A stretch of DNA of 64,000 nt from Psychrobacillus sp042945595 (GCF_042945595.1 NZ_CP168493.1:1984001-2048000), one strand, 5' to 3'; shown: positions 25,315-34,311, counted from the first letter of the stretch. Notes: generated by a model not told the origin, from the letters alone. Numbers and translations are program-made.

Positions 25315-25833
25315 ATGAAGCAAAGTACAACTACTTTTTTAAAGGGTACTATTTTTATTACTGGAATTATAGTTCTCAGCTTGTTTACATTTTTGTTACC
25401 GGGATTAGCAACCGATGCAGCTGAGATGAATCCAGGGTATACTTATTTAAGATTTCCTGTTCTAATAGGTTTATATATTACTGCAATACCATTTTTTCTT
25501 GCTCTTTATCATGCATGGACGCTATTAAATTATATCGAAAGTGAAAATGCTTTTTCAAAACTATCTGTAATGGCATTAGGACATATAAAGAGCTATGCAA
25601 TTTTAATAATTATCTTATACGTAATAGGGCTATTTATGTTGATGTTACAAAATGCGTTGCACCCTGGAATAGCAATTATTGGTACAGTGATCATTTTTTC
25701 AACTCTAGTTATTTCAGTCTTTGCTGCGGTTCTTCAGGAATTGTTAAGAAGTGCACTTGAAATAAAATCAGAGAATGATTTGACAGTCTGCGGTGATGAA
25801 ATGTCTATTATCATTAATGTAGATGTAATGTAG
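25315..25833 (+). CDS. DUF2975 membrane protein, stop codon lost
   Basis: 172 codons, four helices, ATG with GAGGTG 6 nt upstream. DUF2975 proteins (LRFPVLIGLYITAIPFFLALYHAWTLL, LLRSALEIKSENDLTV) are partners of small XRE regulators. Normally the gene would stop after LTV, and TGA would form part of the next gene's GAGGTGAT site; here that TGA reads TGC, so translation runs on through the first ten codons of the XRE gene to a TAG at 25831. The protein thus carries a foreign tail CGDEMSIIINVDVM. Confidence 0.8.
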   Translation: MKQSTTTFLKGTIFITGIIVLSLFTFLLPGLATDAAEMNPGYTYLRFPVLIGLYITAIPFFLALYHAWTLLNYIESENAFSKLSVMALGHIKSYAILIIILYVIGLFMLMLQNALHPGIAIIGTVIIFSTLVISVFAAVLQELLRSALEIKSENDLTVCGDEMSIIINVDVM

Positions 25834-26022
25834 GCTAAGAGAAAAATGAGCGTTACAGAACTTTCTGAAAGAGTTGGAATTACGATGGCTAGTCTTTCTA
25901 TATTAAAAAACGGAAATGCAAAAGCCATTAGATTTTCAACTTTAGAGGCAATATATAAGGCTTTGGACTGTCAACCCGGTGATATTCTAGAATACAGATG
26001 TGACGCAAATACACAAGAATAA
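25801..26022 (+). pseudogene. XRE regulator (YozG-like) with nonsense codon 11
   Basis: ATG at 25801 starts MSIIINVDVM, then TAG replaces the expected Leu codon (25831-25833), and the frame continues AKRKMSVTELSERVGITMASLSILKNGNAKAIRFSTLEAIYKALDCQPGDILEY to the TAA at 26020-26022. The HTH is intact after the stop, and an in-frame ATG at 25846 with a purine-rich upstream stretch could restart translation into a 58-residue protein. So it may be dead or rescued. Confidence 0.75.
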
Positions 26023-26127
26023 TTTATAAACTGTACATTATCCTAAAAGATTCTGTCTAATTAGATTCAAAAAAATTATAAGATTAAACAAGAATTTGCG
26101 TGAGCTTACCTATTAGGAGGAAATACC

Positions 26128-26664
26128 ATGTCATTGATATTAATTTTATTAATCGGTCTTGTTGGAGTGTTCTTAATATTATTAATGAAAAGGCCACTAA
26201 TAGAAATACTTGGTGAAAATAATAAACTAGTACTTAAGCTAAAAAATGCAATATGGTTTCAAAATCATTGGTTATCTGGGATATTCTTATTCTTTATGAA
26301 TGCAGTACTATTTTTTTCAACAGTTTTTATGCTTTATATGTTGGCTTATTTCTCAATTCCTTTTATTCATTTGCTGGTGATGATTTTTGCTGTGATTGGA
26401 AGTATCTTTTTATGGATAATTATTAATAAAGCATCTCTAAGTACAAAAAAGAACCATTGGAAAATGGCAACGGTCGGAAGCAGTTTTTATATTATCTTGT
26501 CTCTTATGTTCATTTATTGGTTAGTGACATTAAAACCTTCTTATCCAGGTGAAGATACTTTTATGAATGCAATTGGATTAGTTTTAGGTGTAATTGTTAC
26601 AATGGTTGCGTTTATTTCATGTTTCGTTATTACAGGATATTCCAATAAGAAAGCAGACAATTAA
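26128..26664 (+). CDS. Five-helix membrane protein
   Basis: 178 residues; helices near 2-20, 50-70, 74-98, 114-133 and 147-170. ATG with AGGAGG 8 nt upstream. Same strand as the DUF2975/XRE pair and about 105 bp after it, possibly the same regulatory unit. No family recognised. Confidence 0.7.
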   Translation: MSLILILLIGLVGVFLILLMKRPLIEILGENNKLVLKLKNAIWFQNHWLSGIFLFFMNAVLFFSTVFMLYMLAYFSIPFIHLLVMIFAVIGSIFLWIIINKASLSTKKNHWKMATVGSSFYIILSLMFIYWLVTLKPSYPGEDTFMNAIGLVLGVIVTMVAFISCFVITGYSNKKADN

Positions 26665-26734
26665 ACAAATATGAAATAGAACATGTTCTGTTACGGAATG
26701 ATCTTCAAAAATGGAAATGTTGAGCATAATCTAT

Positions 26735-26776
26735 AAAAAACATCCCAAAAGTTGACTTTATCTTTTGGGACGTTTT
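26735..26776. terminator. Bidirectional terminator
   Basis: CATCCCAAAAG and CTTTTGGGACG form the stem, with A's and T's outside. It lies between the plus-strand membrane gene and the minus-strand operon ending at 26796. Confidence 0.85.
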
Positions 26777-26795
26777 CAGATCAGAGAGTAAGCAC

Positions 26796-27362
26796 TTACC
26801 ATTCATGAATCCTCTCAAATGGGATGTTTAACTCCCGTATTTTTTGATCGATTCGAATTCGAATTTCCTCTGTTAAGAGACCATTTTTCTTAAGTTGAAG
26901 TTCCTCTCCGTCTGGAAAGTAAAATACATAAAATGGCTGGACATCGTCATTTTCTAAATCATCAAAATAATGAATGCTATCTATACTATCCCAGGTGTAG
27001 CTTTGTTTATCTTGGGAAAAAGCATGCCGGAATGTAATGGCTTCCCCTGATAATGATGCATACGATAAAGATCCGCCATGTATAAGAACAATGCAACCAC
27101 ATGTACATAAAAAAGCGAGTACTATTGATAATTTATTCATATTCATTAGCCATAAAGCAACAAATGCTAGGATTAGCAAGAGCATCGCAATTCCACATAG
27201 CATAAAGTTAATCTTAGGAACCTGAGTTATCCAAACGCCTCGCTCATAATACAAAGTCTCCGCAACAATAAGTGGTTCAAAGAAAATAACAAGCGGAGAA
27301 AATAAAAATAAGCATATGGCCAATGCCATAAAAATATGTCGTCCTTCTGTTCTACGATACAT
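26796..27362 (-). CDS. Membrane protein at the end of an ABC-exporter operon
   Basis: 188 residues: helices near 11-30, 55-73 and 78-97, then a ~90-residue soluble domain with a PH-like look (ITFRHAFSQDKQSYTWDSIDSIHYF). ATG with AGGAGGGGG upstream, overlapping the previous gene by 11 nt. Last of six co-directional genes; likely accessory to the transporter (inference). Confidence 0.7.
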   Translation of the reverse strand: MYRRTEGRHIFMALAICLFLFSPLVIFFEPLIVAETLYYERGVWITQVPKINFMLCGIAMLLLILAFVALWLMNMNKLSIVLAFLCTCGCIVLIHGGSLSYASLSGEAITFRHAFSQDKQSYTWDSIDSIHYFDDLENDDVQPFYVFYFPDGEELQLKKNGLLTEEIRIRIDQKIRELNIPFERIHEW

Positions 27363-28485
27363 GATACATCCCCCTCCTCTTTGCCCAAACGAACAATAAC
27401 ATTACAATAAGGATACTAGTGACACATACGAGCATTCCACGTGTAAAATCCATCTGAAAGTTCCATAATTGCCTAGCGATCTCCCCATCTAAGACGTTAG
27501 GAATCTTAAAATAAAGCATTGGTATAAAACTACTTACTTTTGGTATATGCATCATCGCTAAAATATTCGGAAAGAAAAAGCATATAGTCCCTACAAATAA
27601 GTTAATATATGGCTGCCTAAAAAGATAATATCCTAAAGTCGATCCAATAATAACGAACATTCCAATGATAAAAAATCCACTAAGTATGTGAAGTATATAC
27701 TGCCAAACCGGGATTGCAGAGTAGCCTTCCGTTGTATAAAAAACGATCGGATAATGAAAATTCCCCTTCTCTAACAACATACTTGAAACACCGAAACATA
27801 TAAGAAGTCCCAAAAGAATCGTACTCATAATCATGGTGATGATAATACCTACCTTTGTACGAAACTTTTTCCAAAAAGATAGCGGCAAGCTATAAAAAAT
27901 GGTTCGACGTTCCGCATCGAGTGCAAATAAATCACACGCAATAAATAAAACAACAAAGAAAAACAACATGCTGCCGTACGTTTGCAAACTTCTTACCAAT
28001 GCATCTACATTAGTTAAATTATGTGGTTGAATAGGCATGTTCGTTCCCTTTAAGTAAGCGAATAAAGCTTGCTCCCTTAACAAATCCTCTTGATTGAATG
28101 TAAACAGCTTACTAGCGCCAACAAAACCATCTACTAATCCTTGAAACCGAAGTTCGTTCAAAGCGTATCCATTTTCCACGAACTCTTCTAAATTATTCGA
28201 AGTAATATTAAACAATTGTCTAGCTATTAACTGACGCTGATCCACTAGATTGTCATACGTCTTTAAATAAGCTTCATCTTCAGCTACATATTCAGAAGTA
28301 AAAGGCATCAGAGTTTTATCAAGAGTAATTAATTCTTCTTTTTTGACTTTACGTAATTCAATACCTTCTTCAAATTGAAAGAAAAATGGATACAACGTGA
28401 AAAACAAGAGGCTTAAAATGATTAATAGTAGATTACGTTTATTTCGAATAAATAATAGAATCTCAAACCTCGTATAACCCATCAC
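27352..28485 (-). CDS. ABC-2-type exporter permease, subunit B
   Basis: 377 residues: one N-terminal helix (about 13-32), a ~130-residue extracytoplasmic region, then five or six helices, the ABC-2 layout. After helix 2 comes FALDAERRTIFYSLPLSFWKKFRTK, the coupling segment typical of these permeases. GTG/ATG start overlapping the stop of the upstream permease. Distantly similar in layout to that neighbour; the two would form a heterodimer with the ATPase at 29704. Confidence 0.8.
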   Translation of the reverse strand: MMGYTRFEILLFIRNKRNLLLIILSLLFFTLYPFFFQFEEGIELRKVKKEELITLDKTLMPFTSEYVAEDEAYLKTYDNLVDQRQLIARQLFNITSNNLEEFVENGYALNELRFQGLVDGFVGASKLFTFNQEDLLREQALFAYLKGTNMPIQPHNLTNVDALVRSLQTYGSMLFFFVVLFIACDLFALDAERRTIFYSLPLSFWKKFRTKVGIIITMIMSTILLGLLICFGVSSMLLEKGNFHYPIVFYTTEGYSAIPVWQYILHILSGFFIIGMFVIIGSTLGYYLFRQPYINLFVGTICFFFPNILAMMHIPKVSSFIPMLYFKIPNVLDGEIARQLWNFQMDFTRGMLVCVTSILIVMLLFVWAKRRGMYHVS

Positions 28486-29693
28486 GCTTCCACCTTTCCA
28501 CGTTTGACTAGCTTCTTTTCTAGAGTAAATCGATTGAATCGAAAAGTGGAGAAGATATATAGCATAACTTCAACAACTACAATACTAGTAGCTAGGACAA
28601 TAACACCATTTGGAAACGTAATATAATTATTTTGATAAAAAACCGATTTATCTCCCGTAACCACATTTCCAATATCAAAATACGTATTAGGGAAAAAGCT
28701 CACATCCAAATTATCTATAAAAAACGTATCTTGATACACTTTTTCGGAAAATAACAATGCAACACCAAAAAACAATGTAATAAATTCATTTCTTAAAAGT
28801 AAGCTTAATAACATACATAAACGAATAAGTAAAAATGCAGCCAAAATCAATAAACAAAAGGATTGTACAAAGAACATAACTGTTGAAATGACATCATATT
28901 CATCACGAATGTAACGTACAACTGGTAAAGATAAACTACCCCATCCATTCCTAATAGCCATTACAACTAAACCACAAAGGATAACAAAGACCATACTGCC
29001 AAAACCAAAAATAAATACTATAAAAGATTTCATATTAACTTGTCGATAGAGCGAAACAGGTATACTTTTCATAATTGTTTTGTGTTTATCATCTTTTGTG
29101 AAAATATCATTGCCATATAAGATGACGAATAGTAATAGAAAATAAGGGAAGAGCAGTTGTATCCATAGCCGCATCTGTTGAAAACTAGTCAATGCATATA
29201 GCTCACTGAAGTTTATATTACTTTCTGCAGAAAGTGCTTCTATTTCAATCCTGGCTTTATTATAATCATGAATTACCTGCTGAAAAGGGTATTTAAAGTT
29301 TTTTAAATAATTCTCTGGTATAACAGAGTATCCATTTTGTGTGCCTTCAATAAGTATTCTATAGTGATTTGCAGAGCTTTTAATATAATTAGGGATATCT
29401 CTGTTTTGTATAGCAGCCAAAAGAAGCTCCAAATTTTCATAGTATATTATGTTTAATTCCGTATATCCATTATTTTGCTCCTTTTCTTGCTTTACTAAGG
29501 CATGGTAAAATTCAGTCCATGAGTCAACATACAAATTGAATGATAATTTATGGTTTTGATAAGTCTCCTCTTGAGTTGGAACAGTGTAAATCATGTAGAA
29601 AACGGTACTTAATAAAAACAAAAGAAGAAACAGCATATTTTTTTTATTTTGAATAAACTGCATGAATTCGAAATGGTACATTGCTTTTCTCAT
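28482..29693 (-). CDS. ABC-2-type exporter permease, subunit A
   Basis: 403 residues with the same plan as its neighbour: N-terminal helix, large extracytoplasmic domain (residues ~45-165), then multiple helices. The coupling segment reads FTKDDKHKTIMKSIPVSLYRQ. Co-transcribed with the ATPase 10 bp upstream. The substrate is unknown; the sigma-controlled context suggests envelope stress or antimicrobial resistance. Confidence 0.8.
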   Translation of the reverse strand: MRKAMYHFEFMQFIQNKKNMLFLLLFLLSTVFYMIYTVPTQEETYQNHKLSFNLYVDSWTEFYHALVKQEKEQNNGYTELNIIYYENLELLLAAIQNRDIPNYIKSSANHYRILIEGTQNGYSVIPENYLKNFKYPFQQVIHDYNKARIEIEALSAESNINFSELYALTSFQQMRLWIQLLFPYFLLLFVILYGNDIFTKDDKHKTIMKSIPVSLYRQVNMKSFIVFIFGFGSMVFVILCGLVVMAIRNGWGSLSLPVVRYIRDEYDVISTVMFFVQSFCLLILAAFLLIRLCMLLSLLLRNEFITLFFGVALLFSEKVYQDTFFIDNLDVSFFPNTYFDIGNVVTGDKSVFYQNNYITFPNGVIVLATSIVVVEVMLYIFSTFRFNRFTLEKKLVKRGKVEA

Positions 29694-29703
29694 TTAAATA
29701 GAG

Positions 29704-30597
29704 TCACACCCCTTTCCTATAAAAGAGTTCGTAATACTCCGATGTACCAATGGGACCAATTGTTACTTCTTTTATAGAATTACTTAAACAAATTTCCATC
29801 CATTCAAAAATTTTTTCGTGCGTTATATTTTCAATAGGAATACACAGAAGATTTTCTGCTTGAATACTCTTTTCTTTTGGATAAGTAATCATTGTCTTGA
29901 TAGTTTCTAAATGTTTATGAGGAGCAGAAATTTTTAAGAAAAGGTCTGTATCTTCATTTAGTTTTAACTCATGAATGATGTTCGCATTATGCAAATAAAG
30001 GACACGATCTGCATAAAGGTCTAAGTTATTAAGTAAATGGGAGGCGATAAAGATGAGCTTCCCCTTCCTTTTCAACTCATTCAATATTTCTGAAATAAGC
30101 GCAACATTGGACGGATCTAAACCGTTCATCACTTCATCTAATAGCATTGTTTTCGTATCAGCTACTAATACCATCGCAAAGCATAAGCGTTGCCGCATCC
30201 CTAATGAATACGTTTTAACTTTCTTTTTTACATAAGTGGCCATATGCAGTCGTTCAATAATTGCGTCTGTCTTATCAATTTCTGCATTCCACATACGAGC
30301 ATAGAACTTAAGATGCTCATAGCCTGTCATATCATTAAATAAATCTGCTTGATCTGGTAAAAAAGCTATTTGCTTGCGAATATAAATCTCATCTTTTGGA
30401 TATGTATATTTTTTTTCAAATAAAACACTGCCTTCATTTGGTTGTAAAAAATTGATCATGACATGTAATAAGGTCGATTTACCTGTTCCGTTCGGTGCTA
30501 CGACACCAATGATTTCACCAGCGACCCCATCAATCGAAACATTCTCTAACACCCTTTTATTATTAAAAGAAACGGATACATTTTTTATTTCTAACAT
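29704..30597 (-). CDS. ABC exporter ATPase
   Basis: 297 residues. Walker A APNGTGKST (residues ~36-44), Q-loop, signature YSLGMRQRL, Walker B TMLLDEVMNGLDP, and switch His in FIASHLL. The C-terminal ~80 residues are the variable regulatory part common in BcrA/CcmA-type drug or lantibiotic exporters. ATG with GAGAGG upstream. Energises the two permeases downstream. Confidence 0.92.
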   Translation of the reverse strand: MLEIKNVSVSFNNKRVLENVSIDGVAGEIIGVVAPNGTGKSTLLHVMINFLQPNEGSVLFEKKYTYPKDEIYIRKQIAFLPDQADLFNDMTGYEHLKFYARMWNAEIDKTDAIIERLHMATYVKKKVKTYSLGMRQRLCFAMVLVADTKTMLLDEVMNGLDPSNVALISEILNELKRKGKLIFIASHLLNNLDLYADRVLYLHNANIIHELKLNEDTDLFLKISAPHKHLETIKTMITYPKEKSIQAENLLCIPIENITHEKIFEWMEICLSNSIKEVTIGPIGTSEYYELFYRKGV

Positions 30598-30623
30598 TTA
30601 CTCACCTCTCCAACTCAAATAGT

Positions 30624-31340
30624 TTATTCTTTCAAATACGCCTCAATTTCCAGATATTCATCCATCAGTAATAACTTAAAATAATCAAGCGTTTCATAAT
30701 CAAAGCAATCTAAATAAGGTACAACTTTAAAATAAAGCGTAATATCTTCTCCTTGCTTGACTTTACTTCGTGCATCACCTTTAAAAAAAATGAGAAACCA
30801 AGATTTAGTATCATTTTCAAAACGAATGGTTGTTAGATTCGTTTTTGCATCATATTTAACTTGCATTACTTTATCTTGGATAGCAATCTTATCGCCGATT
30901 TCGTAGCCACCATAGTACTGTACATACGAGCGATTCTCTTCATCAAATAGTAGATCATCCAATTCCCAAAGTGTTACTGGATGCTTTTCAATTACTTTGT
31001 TTTTATGATTAGCTAATACACGGACAAACTTATACTCCTCATTTCCAATAATTTCCTGACTACCACGGATAAAACTTGTTGGCTTATCTACACATGCTCC
31101 AGCACTATTAACAAATACACTTTCTGTTTTAAAATCCTGCTGAACGATAAAAAACAGAACAAGAGCTACTACAATCGTTAGTGGCATTATGATGACCATT
31201 GGTACAAATGCACTTTTCCAAGAGGAATGAATCGGAGTCTGAATTTTTTTACGCAGTGATTCAACGAATTCTTTGTCAGGTTCTAAATCTGGGCGATCTA
31301 CTAATGGCTTTAACCAAATAGGATCTTTTTTATCTTGCAT
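30624..31340 (-). CDS. Membrane anti-sigma-factor candidate
   Basis: 238 residues from the ATG at 31340 (GGAG 9 nt upstream), overlapping the sigma gene by 11 nt; an in-frame TTG five codons earlier is less likely. Cytosolic N terminus of ~45 residues, one helix (about 47-69), then an extracellular domain without recognised family. Position directly after an ECF sigma gene is the main reason to call it anti-sigma; there is no zinc-binding anti-sigma motif. Confidence 0.7.
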   Translation of the reverse strand: MQDKKDPIWLKPLVDRPDLEPDKEFVESLRKKIQTPIHSSWKSAFVPMVIIMPLTIVVALVLFFIVQQDFKTESVFVNSAGACVDKPTSFIRGSQEIIGNEEYKFVRVLANHKNKVIEKHPVTLWELDDLLFDEENRSYVQYYGGYEIGDKIAIQDKVMQVKYDAKTNLTTIRFENDTKSWFLIFFKGDARSKVKQGEDITLYFKVVPYLDCFDYETLDYFKLLLMDEYLEIEAYLKE

Positions 31341-31857
31341 AAAGGTCAACTCCAATCTGTAGCTTTTTATCCTTCTTCATTTTTGCAATCGCACGGTGAT
31401 AATCCACTCGTACCTTTAACTCGGTGCATCCTAAAATGTCTGCCGTTTCTTTATTACTGAATTCTTTTAATCCTTTTAAAATGACGAGGCTACGGTAATG
31501 CGGTTTTAAAGAGAGTAGTGCCTCTTGTAATAAAGCCCAATCCTCCTGCATCAGCACTCGCTGTTCGGCACTGTCCCCACTAAGTTCGCTCTTTTTTTCT
31601 AATTTACTAGGTAGTAGTCGTCTTAACATCTGTTTCCTATGATTATCGACAGCTGTATTGCGAGCAATGGATAAAATCCACGTTTTTTGCTTCGTTTCAT
31701 CCTTCAATTGTGAAAAGTTTCTCATCACTTTAATAAAGGTTTCTTGCGTAATATCCTCTGCTTCCTGCTTATTGTTTGTATAATACAACGCAAAATGATA
31801 AACATCCCGGTAATATTGGTTGTATAGCTCTTCTATGTATCTATTTGTTCGATTCAA
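31330..31857 (-). CDS. ECF sigma factor of the ABC operon
   Basis: 175 residues from the TTG at 31857, which has GGGGTGA 7 nt upstream; the frame runs further up to 31935, but that part crosses an inverted repeat and has no site. Region 2 YYRDVYHFALYYTNNKQEAEDITQETFIKVMRNF and region 4 LKPHYRSLVILKGLKEFSNKETADILGCTELKVRVDYHRAIAKMKK are clear. Likely self-activating and controlling the exporter genes behind it. Confidence 0.88.
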   Translation of the reverse strand: MNRTNRYIEELYNQYYRDVYHFALYYTNNKQEAEDITQETFIKVMRNFSQLKDETKQKTWILSIARNTAVDNHRKQMLRRLLPSKLEKKSELSGDSAEQRVLMQEDWALLQEALLSLKPHYRSLVILKGLKEFSNKETADILGCTELKVRVDYHRAIAKMKKDKKLQIGVDLYAR

Positions 31858-31925
31858 CAATTCACCCCATTTATTGGCGTTTGTAATAAGTCGTTTGAGA
31901 ATTAATCCTGTTTCAAAAAAAAGAA

Positions 31926-31952
31926 GTATATTCAAAAGAAATTTGAATATAC
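31926..31952. promoter_or_regulatory. Perfect inverted repeat upstream of the sigma gene
   Basis: GTATATTCAAA (31926-31936) and TTTGAATATAC (31942-31952) pair over 11 bp around AGAAA. On the minus strand it is followed by CTTCTTTTTTTT, so it could be an attenuator in the leader of the sigma operon, or an operator. No gene lies upstream for it to terminate. Confidence 0.55.
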
Positions 31953-32095
31953 CCTTAAATGCCTTATTAAGTTAATTATACCATTCGAGTAATTTTCAAT
32001 TTGAATTTTCTAAAAATAATTAGAAGTGGATAGATTTTTAAGGTAATATATACAGAAGATTACATTTAGTTTTATTTAGAAAGTAGGTTTTTAAA

Positions 32096-32728
32096 ATAAA
32101 TATTTGCTTTATAGGTGGTGGAAACCATCTTAACAACGAACTGCAAGAGGTTATTCATCAATTGTCTAATTATGTGACGACAGAACACAAAGTATTAATC
32201 ATTCCATTTGCAACAGAAGTATCTAAATATGAAGGCTGGAATAAGACAATTGAGCAAACTTTCAACTTAATTGGAAACAATAATGTGGAGCTTCTCGAGT
32301 TTGAAACGGATGCTCACGATATGGTAAGTAAAATTAACAAGCACGATGTACTTTATTTTATTGGAGGTAGACCAGATTTGTTAATGCAAAGATTACACGA
32401 AAAAAATCTTATACCTGTAATAAAGCAGTTCCAAGGTTTGATAATTGGTTATAGTGCAGGTGCATTAGTTTTCTCTAATGAGTGTATTATTTCAAAAGAT
32501 GAGGACTATCCTCAAACCATGGTAATAAACGGAATAGGATTGGTTGATTTTAGTGTAGAAGTACATTATGAACCGAGCATAGATGAAGAAATAATAGAAT
32601 TAACTAATACAAGGGAGATATACGGCATTCCGAATGGTTCAGCAATTTTTTGGAATGATATAAAAATAATGTGTATAAACGAAATATATCACTTCAGTAA
32701 TTTAAGAAAAGAAAAGATTACTCTCTAA
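32096..32728 (+). CDS. Peptidase S51-like protein, apparent ATA start
   Basis: Family features: IGGGNHLNNELQEVI at the N terminus, VLIIPFATE, YFIGGRPDLLMQRL, nucleophile elbow IIGYSAGALVF, and VHYEPSIDEE with the probable catalytic His. The N-terminal GGGN block lies upstream of the first ordinary start (TTG 32162), so the gene must begin earlier; the only codon with a well-placed site (AAGTAGG, 8 nt) is ATA at 32096. Glutamine-amidotransferase-like dipeptidase E relative, about 210 residues; substrate unknown. Confidence 0.75.
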   Translation: MNICFIGGGNHLNNELQEVIHQLSNYVTTEHKVLIIPFATEVSKYEGWNKTIEQTFNLIGNNNVELLEFETDAHDMVSKINKHDVLYFIGGRPDLLMQRLHEKNLIPVIKQFQGLIIGYSAGALVFSNECIISKDEDYPQTMVINGIGLVDFSVEVHYEPSIDEEIIELTNTREIYGIPNGSAIFWNDIKIMCINEIYHFSNLRKEKITL

Positions 32729-32787
32729 TAATCTTCAAAATTGCATATTCTAAGTAAATTTAATAAGAATAAAATGGGGTGGGATAG

Positions 32788-34203
32788 TTGGTTAATGATA
32801 TGAAAGTTGCGCTCATACAAAAATGTAAATACTTATCCGAAGAGGAAAAAGTAGAATTACAAAAGGCTATAGAATTCTCAGAGAAAGCACATATTTATCA
32901 AACAAGGGCGACGGGAGAGCCATATATTATTCATCCACTGGAAGTATGTCTAATATTATCGGAGTATGAGGCAGATTTAATTTCTTTAATATGCGCATTA
33001 CTGCATGATGTTGTGGAGGATACCGAGGTTTCATTATCTGAAATCGACATGCATTTTGGTAGTCATGTTGCTTTCATAGTGGACGGTTTAACAAAGTTTG
33101 AAAAAGGCGTATTAGCAAAAGAAGAGTACAGTGCAGCTAATACAGAAAAACTTCTCTCCATGGCGATGGTTGACATTCGAATTGCTGTAGTTAAATTGGC
33201 AGATCGTCTACATAATATGAGAACACTTGCGATTAAAAGAATAGAAAAGAAAATACCTTATGCAAATGAAACCTTATTATTCTTTTCCCCACTTGCCGAA
33301 AAGATAGGATTGTATAAGCTGCAAGAGGAATTAGAAGACTTAGGATTTAGCTATTTAAATCCTCCACGACATACTCGGTTTAAAAAAATTCTGAATGATT
33401 ATACGCAAGTACATTATGAGCTATTTAATCAATTTCTTCACAAAATACAGGAAGAAGATTCAAGTAAATTCATCGTTCATACAGATTGGAAGAAACCACC
33501 CCTCTTTCAATTATATAATCTAGTAAGTGAAGGACATAATTTGCAAGAACTTTTTACAATTCATGTAACTACGCGAACATCCCTTAATTGCTATACTGTT
33601 CTTGGCACTATCCACTCCCTATTCGAGCCTGTGCCTGATCAATTTGCAGACCAAATAGCGATAGAAAAACACCCATTTTTAGAACATCTAGAAACTAAGG
33701 TTAAAATCGATGATCTGATTCTCCATGTGATCATTCAGGATGAAGCTACTAAAAACTATTATGAACATGGTGTTTTTGGAAAGCTAAAAGAAAATAAGAA
33801 ACAAAGCTTAAGTAATTCTTTATTAGGTAATTCTATCCATTCTGTAAAAACGATTGCAGAAAATTCAATAGCATTTTGTGAATTAATTTCACTTGAATTA
33901 TTTCAAAAAGAAATAACCGTGTTCACTCCAAAAATGGATGTGATCATATTACCGATAAACTCAAACGTCATCGATTTTGCATATGCTTTAGATCCTTCAC
34001 TTGCAAATAGAATGTCTTTCGCAAAAGTAAATAATGAATTCCAATCACCCCAAACAGTCCTGCTAGACATGGACATTGTAGAAATCCACACCAAAAATAA
34101 ATTAACAGTGGATACTAAATGGTTACACCATGTACAAACATCGAAAGCGGTTAAAGAAATAATGGAGGTTGTTAATAAAGGGAAATCCATTCCGAAATAT
34201 TAG
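32788..34203 (+). CDS. Short RelA/SpoT homologue with degenerate synthetase
   Basis: 471 residues against ~730 for RelA. The HD hydrolase domain (residues ~25-170) keeps H49, the H73-D74 pair in LLHDVVEDT, the E77-D78 pair and D139 in KLADRLHNMRTL. The synthetase-like region retains CYTVLGTIHSLFEPVPDQFADQIA but lacks the YQSLHT and EIQIRT motifs needed for (p)ppGpp synthesis (here FLEHLET and LHVIIQD). A TGS domain (VFTPKMDVIILPINSNVIDFAYAL) and WLHHVQTSKA close the protein; ZBD and ACT domains are absent. Probably a hydrolase or a regulatory paralogue. TTG start after GGGGTGGGA. Confidence 0.88.
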   Translation: MVNDMKVALIQKCKYLSEEEKVELQKAIEFSEKAHIYQTRATGEPYIIHPLEVCLILSEYEADLISLICALLHDVVEDTEVSLSEIDMHFGSHVAFIVDGLTKFEKGVLAKEEYSAANTEKLLSMAMVDIRIAVVKLADRLHNMRTLAIKRIEKKIPYANETLLFFSPLAEKIGLYKLQEELEDLGFSYLNPPRHTRFKKILNDYTQVHYELFNQFLHKIQEEDSSKFIVHTDWKKPPLFQLYNLVSEGHNLQELFTIHVTTRTSLNCYTVLGTIHSLFEPVPDQFADQIAIEKHPFLEHLETKVKIDDLILHVIIQDEATKNYYEHGVFGKLKENKKQSLSNSLLGNSIHSVKTIAENSIAFCELISLELFQKEITVFTPKMDVIILPINSNVIDFAYALDPSLANRMSFAKVNNEFQSPQTVLLDMDIVEIHTKNKLTVDTKWLHHVQTSKAVKEIMEVVNKGKSIPKY

Positions 34204-34311
34204 TGTTGCAGCGAAATAAATCGGATGCTCTAAATAGAAGTTCTCGATTGTTTGACGAAACCTAAAAGCGATTACACCGTAACTATAATAGACGTAATAA
34301 GAGGGATACAA

